Assembly (NCBI RefSeq): GCF_004322755.1
Contig: NZ_CP036401.1
Span: forward strand, 3,534,001 to 3,598,000
Length of the DNA: 64,000 nucleotides
DNA from: Pseudoduganella albidiflava
Lineage (GTDB): Bacteria; Pseudomonadota; Gammaproteobacteria; Burkholderiales; Burkholderiaceae_D
Direction: 5' to 3'
This document shows, piece after piece, positions 53,958-61,869 of the stretch. How positions within the stretch are numbered: the first letter of the stretch is position 1; each line of letters starts with the position of its first letter. The translations under genes were made by a program, and so were the position numbers. The notes under the pieces were generated by a model. It did no database searches, was not told the origin of the DNA, and saw nothing but the letters and a program-made list of their open reading frames with translations.

Positions 53958-55580
53958 ATGGTTTCCCGACGCGACGCAATGAAAACGGCGGGCCTCGGCT
54001 CGCTGCTGCTGGGAGCCGGCGCGCCGGCCCCGGCGGCGGCGGCCGCTGCCTGCGCGCCCGCCATCCCCGCCTGGGGCACCGGCTTCGAAGGCCAGCGCAA
54101 ACCGGACCTGGGCAACGGCACCTTCCTCAATCCGATCGTGGCGGGCGACCGCCCCGATCCGTCGATCCTGAAGGACGGCGACGATTACTACATGACGTTT
54201 TCCACCTTCGACGCCTATCCCGGCCTGGTGATCTGGCATTCGAAGGACCTGGTCAACTGGCGGCCCGTGACGGCCACGCTGCACCGGAACATCGGTTCGG
54301 TGTGGGCGCCGGAACTGTGCAAGCACAAGGGCCGCTACTTCCTCTACATCCCGACCAAGAAGACCGCGGTGCCGGGCTCGAAAACCACGTCGTGGGTGAT
54401 CTGGGCGGACCGGATCGAAGGGCCGTGGTCCGACCCGATCGACCTGGACCTGCCGCGCCACATCGACCCCGGCCACGCCGTGGGCGAAGACGGCTCGCGC
54501 TGGCTGTTCCTGTCCGGCGTGGACCGCGTGCGGCTGGCCGACGATGGCCTGTCGACGATCGGCAAGCCGGAAAAGGTGTACGAGCCGTGGCGCTATCCGG
54601 ACGACTGGGAAGTGGAAGCCTTCTCGCCGGAAGGGCCGAAGGTGCTGCGCCATAACGGCTACTACTACCTGATCCTGGCGGTGGGCGGCACCTCGGGCCC
54701 GCCCACCGGCCACATGGTCATCGCCGCGCGCTCGAAGTCGATCGACGGGCCGTGGGAACACCACCCGCGCAACCCGCTGGTGCGCACCACGGACGTGGCC
54801 GAGAAATGGTGGTCGCGCGGCCATGCCACGCTGGTGCAGGGCCCGGCCGGCGACTGGTGGAGCGTTTACCACGGCTACGAGAACGGCTTCTGGACGCTGG
54901 GCCGGCAATGCCTGCTGGCGCCCGTCACGTGGTCGGCCGACGGCTGGCCGGACTTCGGCGGCGGCGACCTGGCGCAGCCGATCGCCAAGCCGGCCAAGGG
55001 CACCGGCGGTGGCGCGCAATCGCACGGCATGCCGCTGTCGGACGATTTTTCCACCGACAAGTACGGCATCCAGTGGAACTTCTTCAACCCCGCGCCGGAC
55101 GAGTCGAAGCGGCTGATGCGCCGCAACGGCACGCTGCACCTGAAGGCGGCCGGCAAGATGCCGTCGGACTCGTCGCCGCTGGTGTTCGTGGTGCCCGACC
55201 AGGACTACGAAGTGGAGTGCGAGATCGAGGTGGATCCCGGCACCCGCGCCGGCCTGCTGCTGTTCTATGACCACAAGCTGTATTGCGGCATGGGCTTCGA
55301 GGAAAAGAACCTGGTGCTGCACCGCTACGGCACCGAGCACGGCCAGCCCGCCAATCCGTTCGGCAAGCGCGTGTTCCTGCGCATCCGCAACCGCCGGCAC
55401 GTGGTCAGCATCCACCTGTCGGGCGACGGCAAGACGTGGACGCGGGGACCGCGCGGGTATGAAGTCTCCGGCTACCACCACAACGTGCGGGGCGGCTTCA
55501 TGTCGCTGAAACCGGCGCTGTACGCGGCCGGCACCGGCGAGGCCCGCTTCCGCAACTTCCGGTACCGCGCCTTCGGCTGA
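53958..55580 (+). CDS. Tat-exported GH43 family glycosidase
   Basis: A 540-residue enzyme. SRRDAMKTAGLGSLLLGAGA is a twin-arginine-like signal. The propeller carries Asp67 (AGDRPDPSIL), Asp170 (PRHIDPGHA) and Glu225 (AFSPEGPKVL) as catalytic base, pKa modulator and acid. A C-terminal beta-sandwich (about 350-540; DDFSTDKYGIQWNFFNPAPD, GTRAGLLLFYDHKLYCGMGF) resembles GH43_C2/DUF1349. It differs from the 23229 GH43 in signal type and loops. Expected to cleave xylosyl or arabinosyl oligosaccharides in the periplasm after import by the co-transcribed receptor. Confidence 0.9.
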   Translation: MVSRRDAMKTAGLGSLLLGAGAPAPAAAAAACAPAIPAWGTGFEGQRKPDLGNGTFLNPIVAGDRPDPSILKDGDDYYMTFSTFDAYPGLVIWHSKDLVNWRPVTATLHRNIGSVWAPELCKHKGRYFLYIPTKKTAVPGSKTTSWVIWADRIEGPWSDPIDLDLPRHIDPGHAVGEDGSRWLFLSGVDRVRLADDGLSTIGKPEKVYEPWRYPDDWEVEAFSPEGPKVLRHNGYYYLILAVGGTSGPPTGHMVIAARSKSIDGPWEHHPRNPLVRTTDVAEKWWSRGHATLVQGPAGDWWSVYHGYENGFWTLGRQCLLAPVTWSADGWPDFGGGDLAQPIAKPAKGTGGGAQSHGMPLSDDFSTDKYGIQWNFFNPAPDESKRLMRRNGTLHLKAAGKMPSDSSPLVFVVPDQDYEVECEIEVDPGTRAGLLLFYDHKLYCGMGFEEKNLVLHRYGTEHGQPANPFGKRVFLRIRNRRHVVSIHLSGDGKTWTRGPRGYEVSGYHHNVRGGFMSLKPALYAAGTGEARFRNFRYRAFG

Positions 55581-55603
55581 CGCCTCCCTCGCCGGCCTTG
55601 ACA

Positions 55604-55792
55604 GCCGAGCCCGTGTCAGGGGGGCATTGCAGGGGTTTCGTGGTGCATCGCACCGCGCCTGCAATGCGGTGATCCCTTGCAAGGGATCACTCCTTCCATT
55701 GCAGGGGTTTCGTGGTGCATCGCACCGCGCCTGCAATGCGGTGATCCCTTGCAAGGGATCACTCCTTCCAGGCACGCTGACACGAGCTCGGC
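55604..55792. repeat. Composite structured repeat: two 72-bp units inside inverted arms
   Basis: The outer arms GCCGAGCCCGTGTCAG (55604-55619) and CTGACACGAGCTCGGC (55777-55792) pair at 15 of 16 positions. Between them lie two near-identical tandem 72-bp units (55625-55696, 55697-55768). Each unit has stem CATTGCAGG/CCTGCAATG with an inner GGTGC-ATC-GCACC hairpin, then a 22-bp perfect palindrome centred on CCCTTGCAAGGG. It fills the gap between the GH43 stop and the subtilase start. REP/BIME-like or a small non-autonomous element; it may also end the GH43 transcript. Confidence 0.88.
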
Positions 55793-55895
55793 AGTTAAAT
55801 ATCGCGGAGCCGGCCCCACTTAATTCACCGCCGGTAGCGAGCCGTGACTACAATGTTGGTACTTCCCTTCCCGCGTCTGTCCCGTGGAGGTGCCC

Positions 55896-58076
55896 ATGTC
55901 CGCCGAACCGTTCACGCCGCTGACGCCGCTGGCACGCGATCTCGCGTACATGCTGGTCTACGCCGGCTGCGCGCCCGAACCGGGCCGCTTCACCAGCGAC
56001 CTGCCGATCGGCGCGGATGTATGGCTGCACTACGCGGCCGAGCTGCGCTTCGCGGGCACCGCGTCGCTGCTGCTGACCCCGCATAGCGACATCGACCCCG
56101 CCGCGCTGCGCCAGGCGATCGCCGCCTGCCATGCCGGTGCCTCGGCGGACGGCGCGCCACCCATCATCGCCTCGAACGAATCCCACCTGCTGGCTCGGCT
56201 CGACTTCTTCGCGCTGCTGCGCCTGCTGCCGCTGACGGCATGGTGGCGGCGCGGCATCGCCCCGGCGGAACGCCTGGAAACTGCGGTGCTGCGCGGCGAC
56301 GGCACGGCGCAGGCGCTGGGCCGGCACGTGCTGGACCACCTGCAATCGGTGGAGACCATCGGCCGCTTCAAGGACGTGGGCCGGCTGGTGATCGACGAGG
56401 TCGCCGGCCCGGGCGGCGAACGGCCGGCCGATGCCGGGCGCGGCGCGCTGGTCCGCCTGGTCAACGTGGCGGCGCTGTACGTGGGCCTGGGCCTGCTCGG
56501 CGTCACGCGCGACAGCATCGGCGACACCGCTCTGCAGGCGAACATCCTGGCCGCAAGCCGCGCCGTGCTGCGCGTGCTGGCAAGTTGCTGCGAAGATGCC
56601 CGCGCGGCACCGCCCGGTGCAAAGAAGATCGCGGGCACCAGCGCGGTGTCCGATGCGCTGCCGGATGCCGTGCCGCCGCTGTGGCACATCGCCCGCAACC
56701 GCCCTGCCCGCCACGCGGTCACCAGGAGCCGCATGACGGTGAAGGCCGATGCCGCCAGCCGCGTGTTCGATACGGGCGGGCGCGGCGTGCGCTGGGCCAT
56801 CGTCGATTCCGGCATCGATGCCGGCCACCCCGCATTCGTCCGCACCACGCCGCCCGATGGTGCGCGCCGGCCGGGCGGGCGGCCGGCCGGCGGCGATCCC
56901 GCTACCGGTGATCCCGCCAGTAAGAATCCGGGCGGTGACAATCCGGGCGGTGACAATCCCGCCAAAGACGATCCGGCCAAAGACGATCCGGCCAATGACG
57001 ACCTGGCCAGCGACGATCGCGACCCGCGGCGCTCGCGCATCGTGCGCACCCTCGACTTCACGCGCCTCGCCGACCTCACCGCCGGCACGCTCCCGAAAGC
57101 GGTCATGGCGCGCCTTGCCCGCCATCCCGGCGGCGCGGCGCTGCTGGAACGGGCCGGCCGCATCGCCCGCTACCTGGCCGATGGCCGCATGCTGGACTGG
57201 TCGCTGCTCGAACCGCTGCTCGACGTGCCGCACGCGCCCGGCGACTATGAAGCGCCGGCCGACAGCCACGGCACCCATGTCGCCGGCATCCTCGGCGCCG
57301 GCTGGCATGGCCGCGCCTACCTGGAGCGGGGCCTGCCCCTGCCCGCCGAGCTGGCGGACAGCACCGACCTGCTGGGCATGTGCCCGGCGATCGAACTACT
57401 CGACCTGCGCGTGTTCGACAGCGACGGCAACGCCGACGAATTCACCATCCTCGCGGCGCTGCAATACGTGCGCTACCTGAACGGCAGCCGCGACCGGCAA
57501 TATGTGCATGGCCTGAACATCAGCCTGTCGCTGCACCATTCGGTGCGCAGCTACGGCTGCGGCAGCACGCCGGTCTGCCTGGAGTGCAACCGGCTGGTCG
57601 GCAGCGGCGTGGTGGTGGTGGCGGCCGCGGGCAACTTCGGTTTCGACGAAGCCTACGCGCGCACCAGCCTGGGCGGCGCGTACCGCGGCCAGAGCCTCAC
57701 GGACCCCGGCAATGCGCAGGCCGTGATCACCGTCGGCGCCACGCACCGGAGCGATCCGCACCAGTTTGGCGTGTCGTACTTTTCCAGCCGCGGCCCCACC
57801 GGCGACGGCCGCGCCAAGCCGGACCTGGTCGCCCCCGGCGAGAAGATCACGTCCACGGTGCCGCACGGGAAGACGGCCACGATGGATGGCACCAGCATGG
57901 CCGCGCCCCACGTGTCCGGCGTGGCGGCGCTGCTGCTGGCCCGCCATCCCGAGCTGATGGGCCATCCGGACCGCGTCAAGGCGATCCTGCGCGATTCGGC
58001 CACGGACCTGGGCCGCGAGCCATCGTTCCAGGGCCGCGGCCTGGTCGATGCCTTGCGCGCGCTGCAGGCGGTATGA
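55896..58076 (+). CDS. Intracellular S8 (subtilisin-like) serine protease with large N-domain
   Basis: A 726-residue protease. The ATG at 55896 has GGAGG 5 nt upstream. No signal peptide. Residues 1-260 are a helical domain with no family I know. The triad is intact: Asp304 (WAIVDSGIDAGHP), His458 (DSHGTHVAGILGAG) and Ser667 (DGTSMAAPHVSGVAALL), with oxyanion Asn in VVAAAGNFGF. Between Asp and His is an acidic insert of 15-bp repeats (about 344-368) and a helical part. Two CxxC-like cysteine patches (YGCGSTPVCLECNRL) suggest metal binding. One base separates it from the MBL-fold gene, so they are one module. Cytosolic subtilases paired with other effectors occur in conflict systems. Confidence 0.9.
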   Translation: MSAEPFTPLTPLARDLAYMLVYAGCAPEPGRFTSDLPIGADVWLHYAAELRFAGTASLLLTPHSDIDPAALRQAIAACHAGASADGAPPIIASNESHLLARLDFFALLRLLPLTAWWRRGIAPAERLETAVLRGDGTAQALGRHVLDHLQSVETIGRFKDVGRLVIDEVAGPGGERPADAGRGALVRLVNVAALYVGLGLLGVTRDSIGDTALQANILAASRAVLRVLASCCEDARAAPPGAKKIAGTSAVSDALPDAVPPLWHIARNRPARHAVTRSRMTVKADAASRVFDTGGRGVRWAIVDSGIDAGHPAFVRTTPPDGARRPGGRPAGGDPATGDPASKNPGGDNPGGDNPAKDDPAKDDPANDDLASDDRDPRRSRIVRTLDFTRLADLTAGTLPKAVMARLARHPGGAALLERAGRIARYLADGRMLDWSLLEPLLDVPHAPGDYEAPADSHGTHVAGILGAGWHGRAYLERGLPLPAELADSTDLLGMCPAIELLDLRVFDSDGNADEFTILAALQYVRYLNGSRDRQYVHGLNISLSLHHSVRSYGCGSTPVCLECNRLVGSGVVVVAAAGNFGFDEAYARTSLGGAYRGQSLTDPGNAQAVITVGATHRSDPHQFGVSYFSSRGPTGDGRAKPDLVAPGEKITSTVPHGKTATMDGTSMAAPHVSGVAALLLARHPELMGHPDRVKAILRDSATDLGREPSFQGRGLVDALRALQAV
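56924..56998 (+). repeat. Five 15-bp repeats encoding acidic pentapeptides
   Basis: In-frame units coding PGGDN, PGGDN, PAKDD, PAKDD, PANDD within the subtilase, between the catalytic Asp and His. Similar DPAT/DPASK text precedes them. The unit length is a multiple of five codons, so copy number can change without a frameshift. Confidence 0.85.
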
Positions 58077-58077
58077 C

Positions 58078-59205
58078 ATGGCCGCCCTGTTTTCCCTGGA
58101 AGCGCTGGATGCCGCCGAGGGCGATGCACTGATCCTGCACTATGGCGACAGCGCGGCGCCGCGCCACCTGCTGATCGACGGCGGCCCGCGCGCCACCTGG
58201 CAACGCACGCTGCGCCCGCGCCTGGCGCAGATCGGCGAGCGGCTGGGCGAGCTGCCGCTGGAACTGCGCCATATCCTCGTCACGCACCTGGACGGCGACC
58301 ATATCGGCGGCGTGCTGGCGCTGGCCGAAAGCCTCGGCGCGGAAGACTGTCCGGCCCAGTGCGACCGGTTCTGGCTCAACACCTTCGATGCCTCGCTGCT
58401 GGACCACCTGCCGGCACCGGCGCAGGCCGCCCTGGCGTCGCTCGATGGCCATGCGCGCCCCGCCAGCCTGCAGGCGCTGGAGGCCAGCGTGCGCCAGGGC
58501 CAGGGATTGCTGGAACAGATCGCGCGCCTGCAGGCGGCCATCAACGGCGGCGTCACATCGCTGGTCGCCGAGGGCGGCGCGACGATGCTGCCGCTCGACC
58601 TCGGCGTGCTGGACGTGCAGCTGGTCTGCCCGAACCTGGCGCACCTGCGCAAGCTGGCCATCGAGTGGGAACGCAAGACCGTGCAGGATGCCGCCGCCAC
58701 GGCCGCCTATGTGGACAGGTCGGTGTTCAACCTGTCCAGCCTGGTACTGGTCGTCACCGCGCGCGGACCGCGCGGCAGGCGCGCGCGCATGCTGCTCACG
58801 GGCGATGCGCGCGGCGACCACATACTGGCGGGCCTGGAGGAAGCCGGTTTCCTGGATGAAAACGGCCAGGTGTTCTTCGACCTGCTGAAGGTGCCGCACC
58901 ACGGCAGCGACCGCAACCTGGCGCCGGAATTCTTCCACCGCGTCCAAGCGCGCCACTACGTGATCTCGGCCGATGGCCGGCACGACAATCCGGCGTCGGA
59001 AACGCTGGTGTGGATCGCCGACGGCGCGCGCCGGCGCGGCTGGCGCGTGTGGCTGACCAACCGCAGCAACCCGCTGCGGCCGGCGCTGGCCGCCAACATC
59101 GCCGCCGCCGTGGCCGCCGCGCCGCAACTGAAAACACGCCTGCGCACGCGAGGCCGCGACCAGACGGGTGTCATGATCGACCTGCTGGCCGCGGTGGACT
59201 ATTGA
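58078..59205 (+). CDS. ComEC-like metallo-beta-lactamase-fold hydrolase
   Basis: A 375-residue cytosolic MBL-fold protein. LLIDGGPRATW and ILVTHLDGDHIGGVLALAES (His70, Asp72, Asp74, His75) show the HxDxDH form seen in ComEC-type MBL domains rather than HxHxDH. LLTGDARGDHILAGLEEAGF supplies the next metal aspartate, and LLKVPHHGSDRNLAPEFF the PHHGS motif. No membrane helix, unlike true ComEC. ComEC relatives cut DNA or nucleotides. An insert of about 110 residues (85-195) is helical. It starts one base after the subtilase stop, so translation is coupled. I infer a nuclease- or phosphodiesterase-like effector working with the protease. Confidence 0.85.
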   Translation: MAALFSLEALDAAEGDALILHYGDSAAPRHLLIDGGPRATWQRTLRPRLAQIGERLGELPLELRHILVTHLDGDHIGGVLALAESLGAEDCPAQCDRFWLNTFDASLLDHLPAPAQAALASLDGHARPASLQALEASVRQGQGLLEQIARLQAAINGGVTSLVAEGGATMLPLDLGVLDVQLVCPNLAHLRKLAIEWERKTVQDAAATAAYVDRSVFNLSSLVLVVTARGPRGRRARMLLTGDARGDHILAGLEEAGFLDENGQVFFDLLKVPHHGSDRNLAPEFFHRVQARHYVISADGRHDNPASETLVWIADGARRRGWRVWLTNRSNPLRPALAANIAAAVAAAPQLKTRLRTRGRDQTGVMIDLLAAVDY

Positions 59206-59262
59206 ACGGCTGTCCTTCTTGGCCTGATGCCGTGACGTTATGTGTTAGCCAACTCCGTGAAA

Positions 59263-59339
59263 GCGCATGCATTCACCCCAAAAGCGAACGGCTGGGGTCA
59301 GACCCGCCGGGTCTGACCCCGGAACTTGCACTTGGGTGG
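59263..59339 (+). repeat. Interspersed approximately 80-bp palindromic element, copy 3
   Basis: Same family as 12930 and 26115. The core GGGGTCAGACC/GGTCTGACCCC surrounds a short loop at about 59293-59320, with the leading GCGCATGCATTCACCCC and trailing TTGCACTTGGGTGG. It lies 58 bases past the MBL gene, between convergent genes. Confidence 0.88.
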
Positions 59340-59372
59340 GCTTTGCAAAACGGCATTCCCTCCTTGCCCAGT

Positions 59373-59434
59373 CGCAGCCTTGCAAGGCTGCGCCGTTCGG
59401 AAGGGGCGGAGCGGTGCTCCGCGAAACCCCTTCC
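59373..59434. repeat. Two-hairpin structured repeat related to the 55.6-kb element
   Basis: A 20-bp perfect palindrome CGCAGCCTTGCAAGGCTGCG (59373-59392), then the stem GGAAGGGG/CCCCTTCC (59399-59434) with an inner GGAGC-GGT-GCTCC hairpin. On the minus strand it reads GGGGTTTCGCGGAGC..., matching GGGGTTTCGTGGTGC... of the 55625 units. Stem bases differ in both partners, so pairing is kept. It abuts the stop of the minus-strand GH1-fusion gene at 59435 and could serve as its terminator. Confidence 0.82.
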
Positions 59435-61678
59435 TCACCCACGCCCTGCTCGGGGCACGCTGCGCCGCTCCACGGCCTGGGCCTGGCTGGCGGCGGCGAA
59501 GCGGGCCAGCGCGTAGTCCAGCGAGGGCAGCAACGCTCCGCGCCGCGTCTCCAGCATCGGCACCGGTTGCGCGTCGTTGGCGGCATCCTGCACCAGCATC
59601 GTACCCAGTCCCAGCAGCTGCGCGGCACGGGCCACCAGGTCCACGGCCGCCACGCCGCCGTGGTTGCTCAAGTGCCAGATACCCTGTTCGCCATCGACGG
59701 CGAGGTCCAGGCAAGCGTCCACCAGGTCCGGCAGGTAGCTCGGCGCCAGTGCCAGGTCGGGCGGGATGGCCACCGGCTGCCCGTCGCGCAGCGATGCCAG
59801 CGCCTGGCCCAGCAGGCCGACGTCGCCGTCCGCACTGAAGAACTGCCCGCTGCGCACGATCAGCGAACGGGGATTGGCACCCTGCACGCGGCGCTCGGCT
59901 TCGGCCTGGCATGCGCCGAAGGCATCGAGCGGCACCGGAACGGCCGCCTCGTCGCGCCGGCCCTCGACCCCGGCCAGCACCGCCGTGCTGGAGAACATCT
60001 GGTACGGCAACCCGTGCCGCGCGGCCGCCAGGGCCAGCACGACGGCACCGGCGACATGGGCACGGTACTGCTCATCCGTCTGGCCCACGTCGGCCATGCC
60101 CGGCGCCGGCGGGCGGCACCCCGCCGCGTTGACGATGGCCCACGGCCGGTGCTGGCGGATCATGCGCTCGACCGCCGCGGGATCGGTGGCATCCATCATG
60201 TCGCGGCCGGCCAGCACGCACGGCAGGTTGCGCGCCTTGCAGCGGGCGGCGAAAGCCCGCGCCAGGGCCCCGCTGGCCCCGGCTACCAGGATCGGCGGCA
60301 TCACCGCCCTGGCCTGCTGGCGCTCGGTCAGCGATGCCGTCACGGCGGGCGCCGCCACGGGCTGGCACAGGAAGCGCCCCGGCCGGTGCCACCAGCCGCT
60401 GCCATGCAGGACCGGGTGATCCAGCCGGCGCCCGCTCGACAGCCGGCGCATCAGGTCGGCCACGGCGGTCGGCCGCGGTTCGGCGCCGCGCACGTCGAAC
60501 GGGCCGGGTTCGTAGTAGCCATGGCAAGCCGTCACCAGGCAGTTCCAGTCATAAGAGCCCAGCAGCGCCCACACGGTGACGGCGCGGATGTCGGCGCCGT
60601 CATCGCGCTGTGCCTGCGCGGCCTGCCAGATTTCCCGCAGCCAGCGCAGCTGGTCTTCGCGGTGGGCGTCGATGTGCGCCTCGGTGATCGCCACCGGCAG
60701 TTTGTAGCGCTCCCAGACTTCCCCGAGCAGCGGGCCGATGCCGCGCGTGGGGTTGGCCAGTACGCGCGCGGTTTCCATGTCCGCATGGCGCACACCCTTG
60801 TACTCGTGCACGTGGCTGTCCGGGAAGCGTTCGACCCGGTGGTCGAGCCAGCGTTCACTGGTGATGTAGTAATTGACGCCGATGATGTCCGGCGGGCACG
60901 GGTTGTCGCGGAACCACTGCAGCTCAGCCGGATCGGCGCCGGACTTCAGCATGAAGTCGTACAGCGCATGTTCCGGACCGACCATGCCGCACAGCAGGTC
61001 CCACGACAGCCAGCGGCGTTCGTTGAAGAAGTCGACCAGTTCGGCCATCTCGGGCGTGCCATAGGTGCGCGACAGGTCGTCCGTCTGTACCAGCTTGGCA
61101 TCGGGATTGACGGCGCGGATCGCCCGCATCGCCAGGATGGTGGCGCGGCACTGGTTCAGCAGCGCCCGCACGAACGACTGTTCCGACCGCGCGTGGGGGT
61201 ACCACACCCCGGACAGCGCGGAGAACCGGGCAGTCGTCAACGGCTCGTTGACCGGCGTGTAGTACGTCAGCCACGGATAGCGTTGCGCGACGGCGCCGGC
61301 GAACTCGGCCAGCTTCTCGGCAAAGCACGGCGACACCAGGCTGGTGTGCATCGGCCCGCTGCCGTGGTGCACCAGGCCGGCAATCGGTTCCACGCCCAGG
61401 TCGCGCAGGCGCGGCAGCCGCGCATCCGACCACGACCAGTCCGCCTTGTCCACGCCGTCCGGCGCGGTGCGTTCCCACAGCACGGGATAGCGCACCGCGC
61501 GGATACCGAGCGAGGCGAAACGGTCGATGTCATCGAGGCGGTCGATGTGGCCGTTGCGTTCCATCTGGCTGAAGTACTGGTCCGACACGCGGTTGATCGT
61601 GCATTCGAGGCCGCCCCACAGCTCGAGCGCCGTGGAACCGGTGGCGGGGGATGCAGGACTGTTCGTGTCATGGCTCAT
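59435..61678 (-). CDS. GH1-like glycosidase fused to an RmlD/SDR-like domain
   Basis: A 747-residue cytosolic fusion. Residues 17-420 are a short GH1 barrel: ELWGGLECTINRVSDQYFSQ, acid/base Glu145 in TPVNEPLTTARF, and Glu333 in VAITEAHID at the nucleophile position (ITEAH in place of ITENG). From about 460 an extended SDR of the RmlD (dTDP-4-dehydrorhamnose reductase) type begins with ILVAGASGALARAFAA and runs to NHGGVAAVDLVARAAQLLG. The SDR YxxxK active site appears as Phe587...Gln591 (LDAFGACQAEAER), so reductase activity is doubtful. Similar GH1-RmlD fusions occur in proteobacteria. GGAGAG precedes the ATG. It could process a deoxysugar glycoside. Confidence 0.85.
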   Translation of the reverse strand: MSHDTNSPASPATGSTALELWGGLECTINRVSDQYFSQMERNGHIDRLDDIDRFASLGIRAVRYPVLWERTAPDGVDKADWSWSDARLPRLRDLGVEPIAGLVHHGSGPMHTSLVSPCFAEKLAEFAGAVAQRYPWLTYYTPVNEPLTTARFSALSGVWYPHARSEQSFVRALLNQCRATILAMRAIRAVNPDAKLVQTDDLSRTYGTPEMAELVDFFNERRWLSWDLLCGMVGPEHALYDFMLKSGADPAELQWFRDNPCPPDIIGVNYYITSERWLDHRVERFPDSHVHEYKGVRHADMETARVLANPTRGIGPLLGEVWERYKLPVAITEAHIDAHREDQLRWLREIWQAAQAQRDDGADIRAVTVWALLGSYDWNCLVTACHGYYEPGPFDVRGAEPRPTAVADLMRRLSSGRRLDHPVLHGSGWWHRPGRFLCQPVAAPAVTASLTERQQARAVMPPILVAGASGALARAFAARCKARNLPCVLAGRDMMDATDPAAVERMIRQHRPWAIVNAAGCRPPAPGMADVGQTDEQYRAHVAGAVVLALAAARHGLPYQMFSSTAVLAGVEGRRDEAAVPVPLDAFGACQAEAERRVQGANPRSLIVRSGQFFSADGDVGLLGQALASLRDGQPVAIPPDLALAPSYLPDLVDACLDLAVDGEQGIWHLSNHGGVAAVDLVARAAQLLGLGTMLVQDAANDAQPVPMLETRRGALLPSLDYALARFAAASQAQAVERRSVPRAGRG

Positions 61679-61869
61679 GTTTTCTCTCCAGTGTTGATCC
61701 GCCCCTAGCTTAGAACTGCACGGTACAGGCTGGCGTGGGTGGAGAGAGAACAGGTTTGTCGGACAAAACCTCGTGCTGCGGCGCGGAAGAATCCTATAAA
61801 CGCTGACAAGAAACTGTCATTTACACGGATCTTCCGCCATCTGGTTGTTTTAGAAGTATCCAGACAATG

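Noticed and set aside
55625..55768. The 72-bp direct repeats as a CRISPR array
   Set aside because: There are only two adjacent units with no unique spacer between them, and each unit is itself palindromic. No cas genes are nearby.
58078..59205. The MBL gene as a competence ComEC
   Set aside because: It has no competence membrane domain or OB fold. Only the MBL part resembles ComEC.
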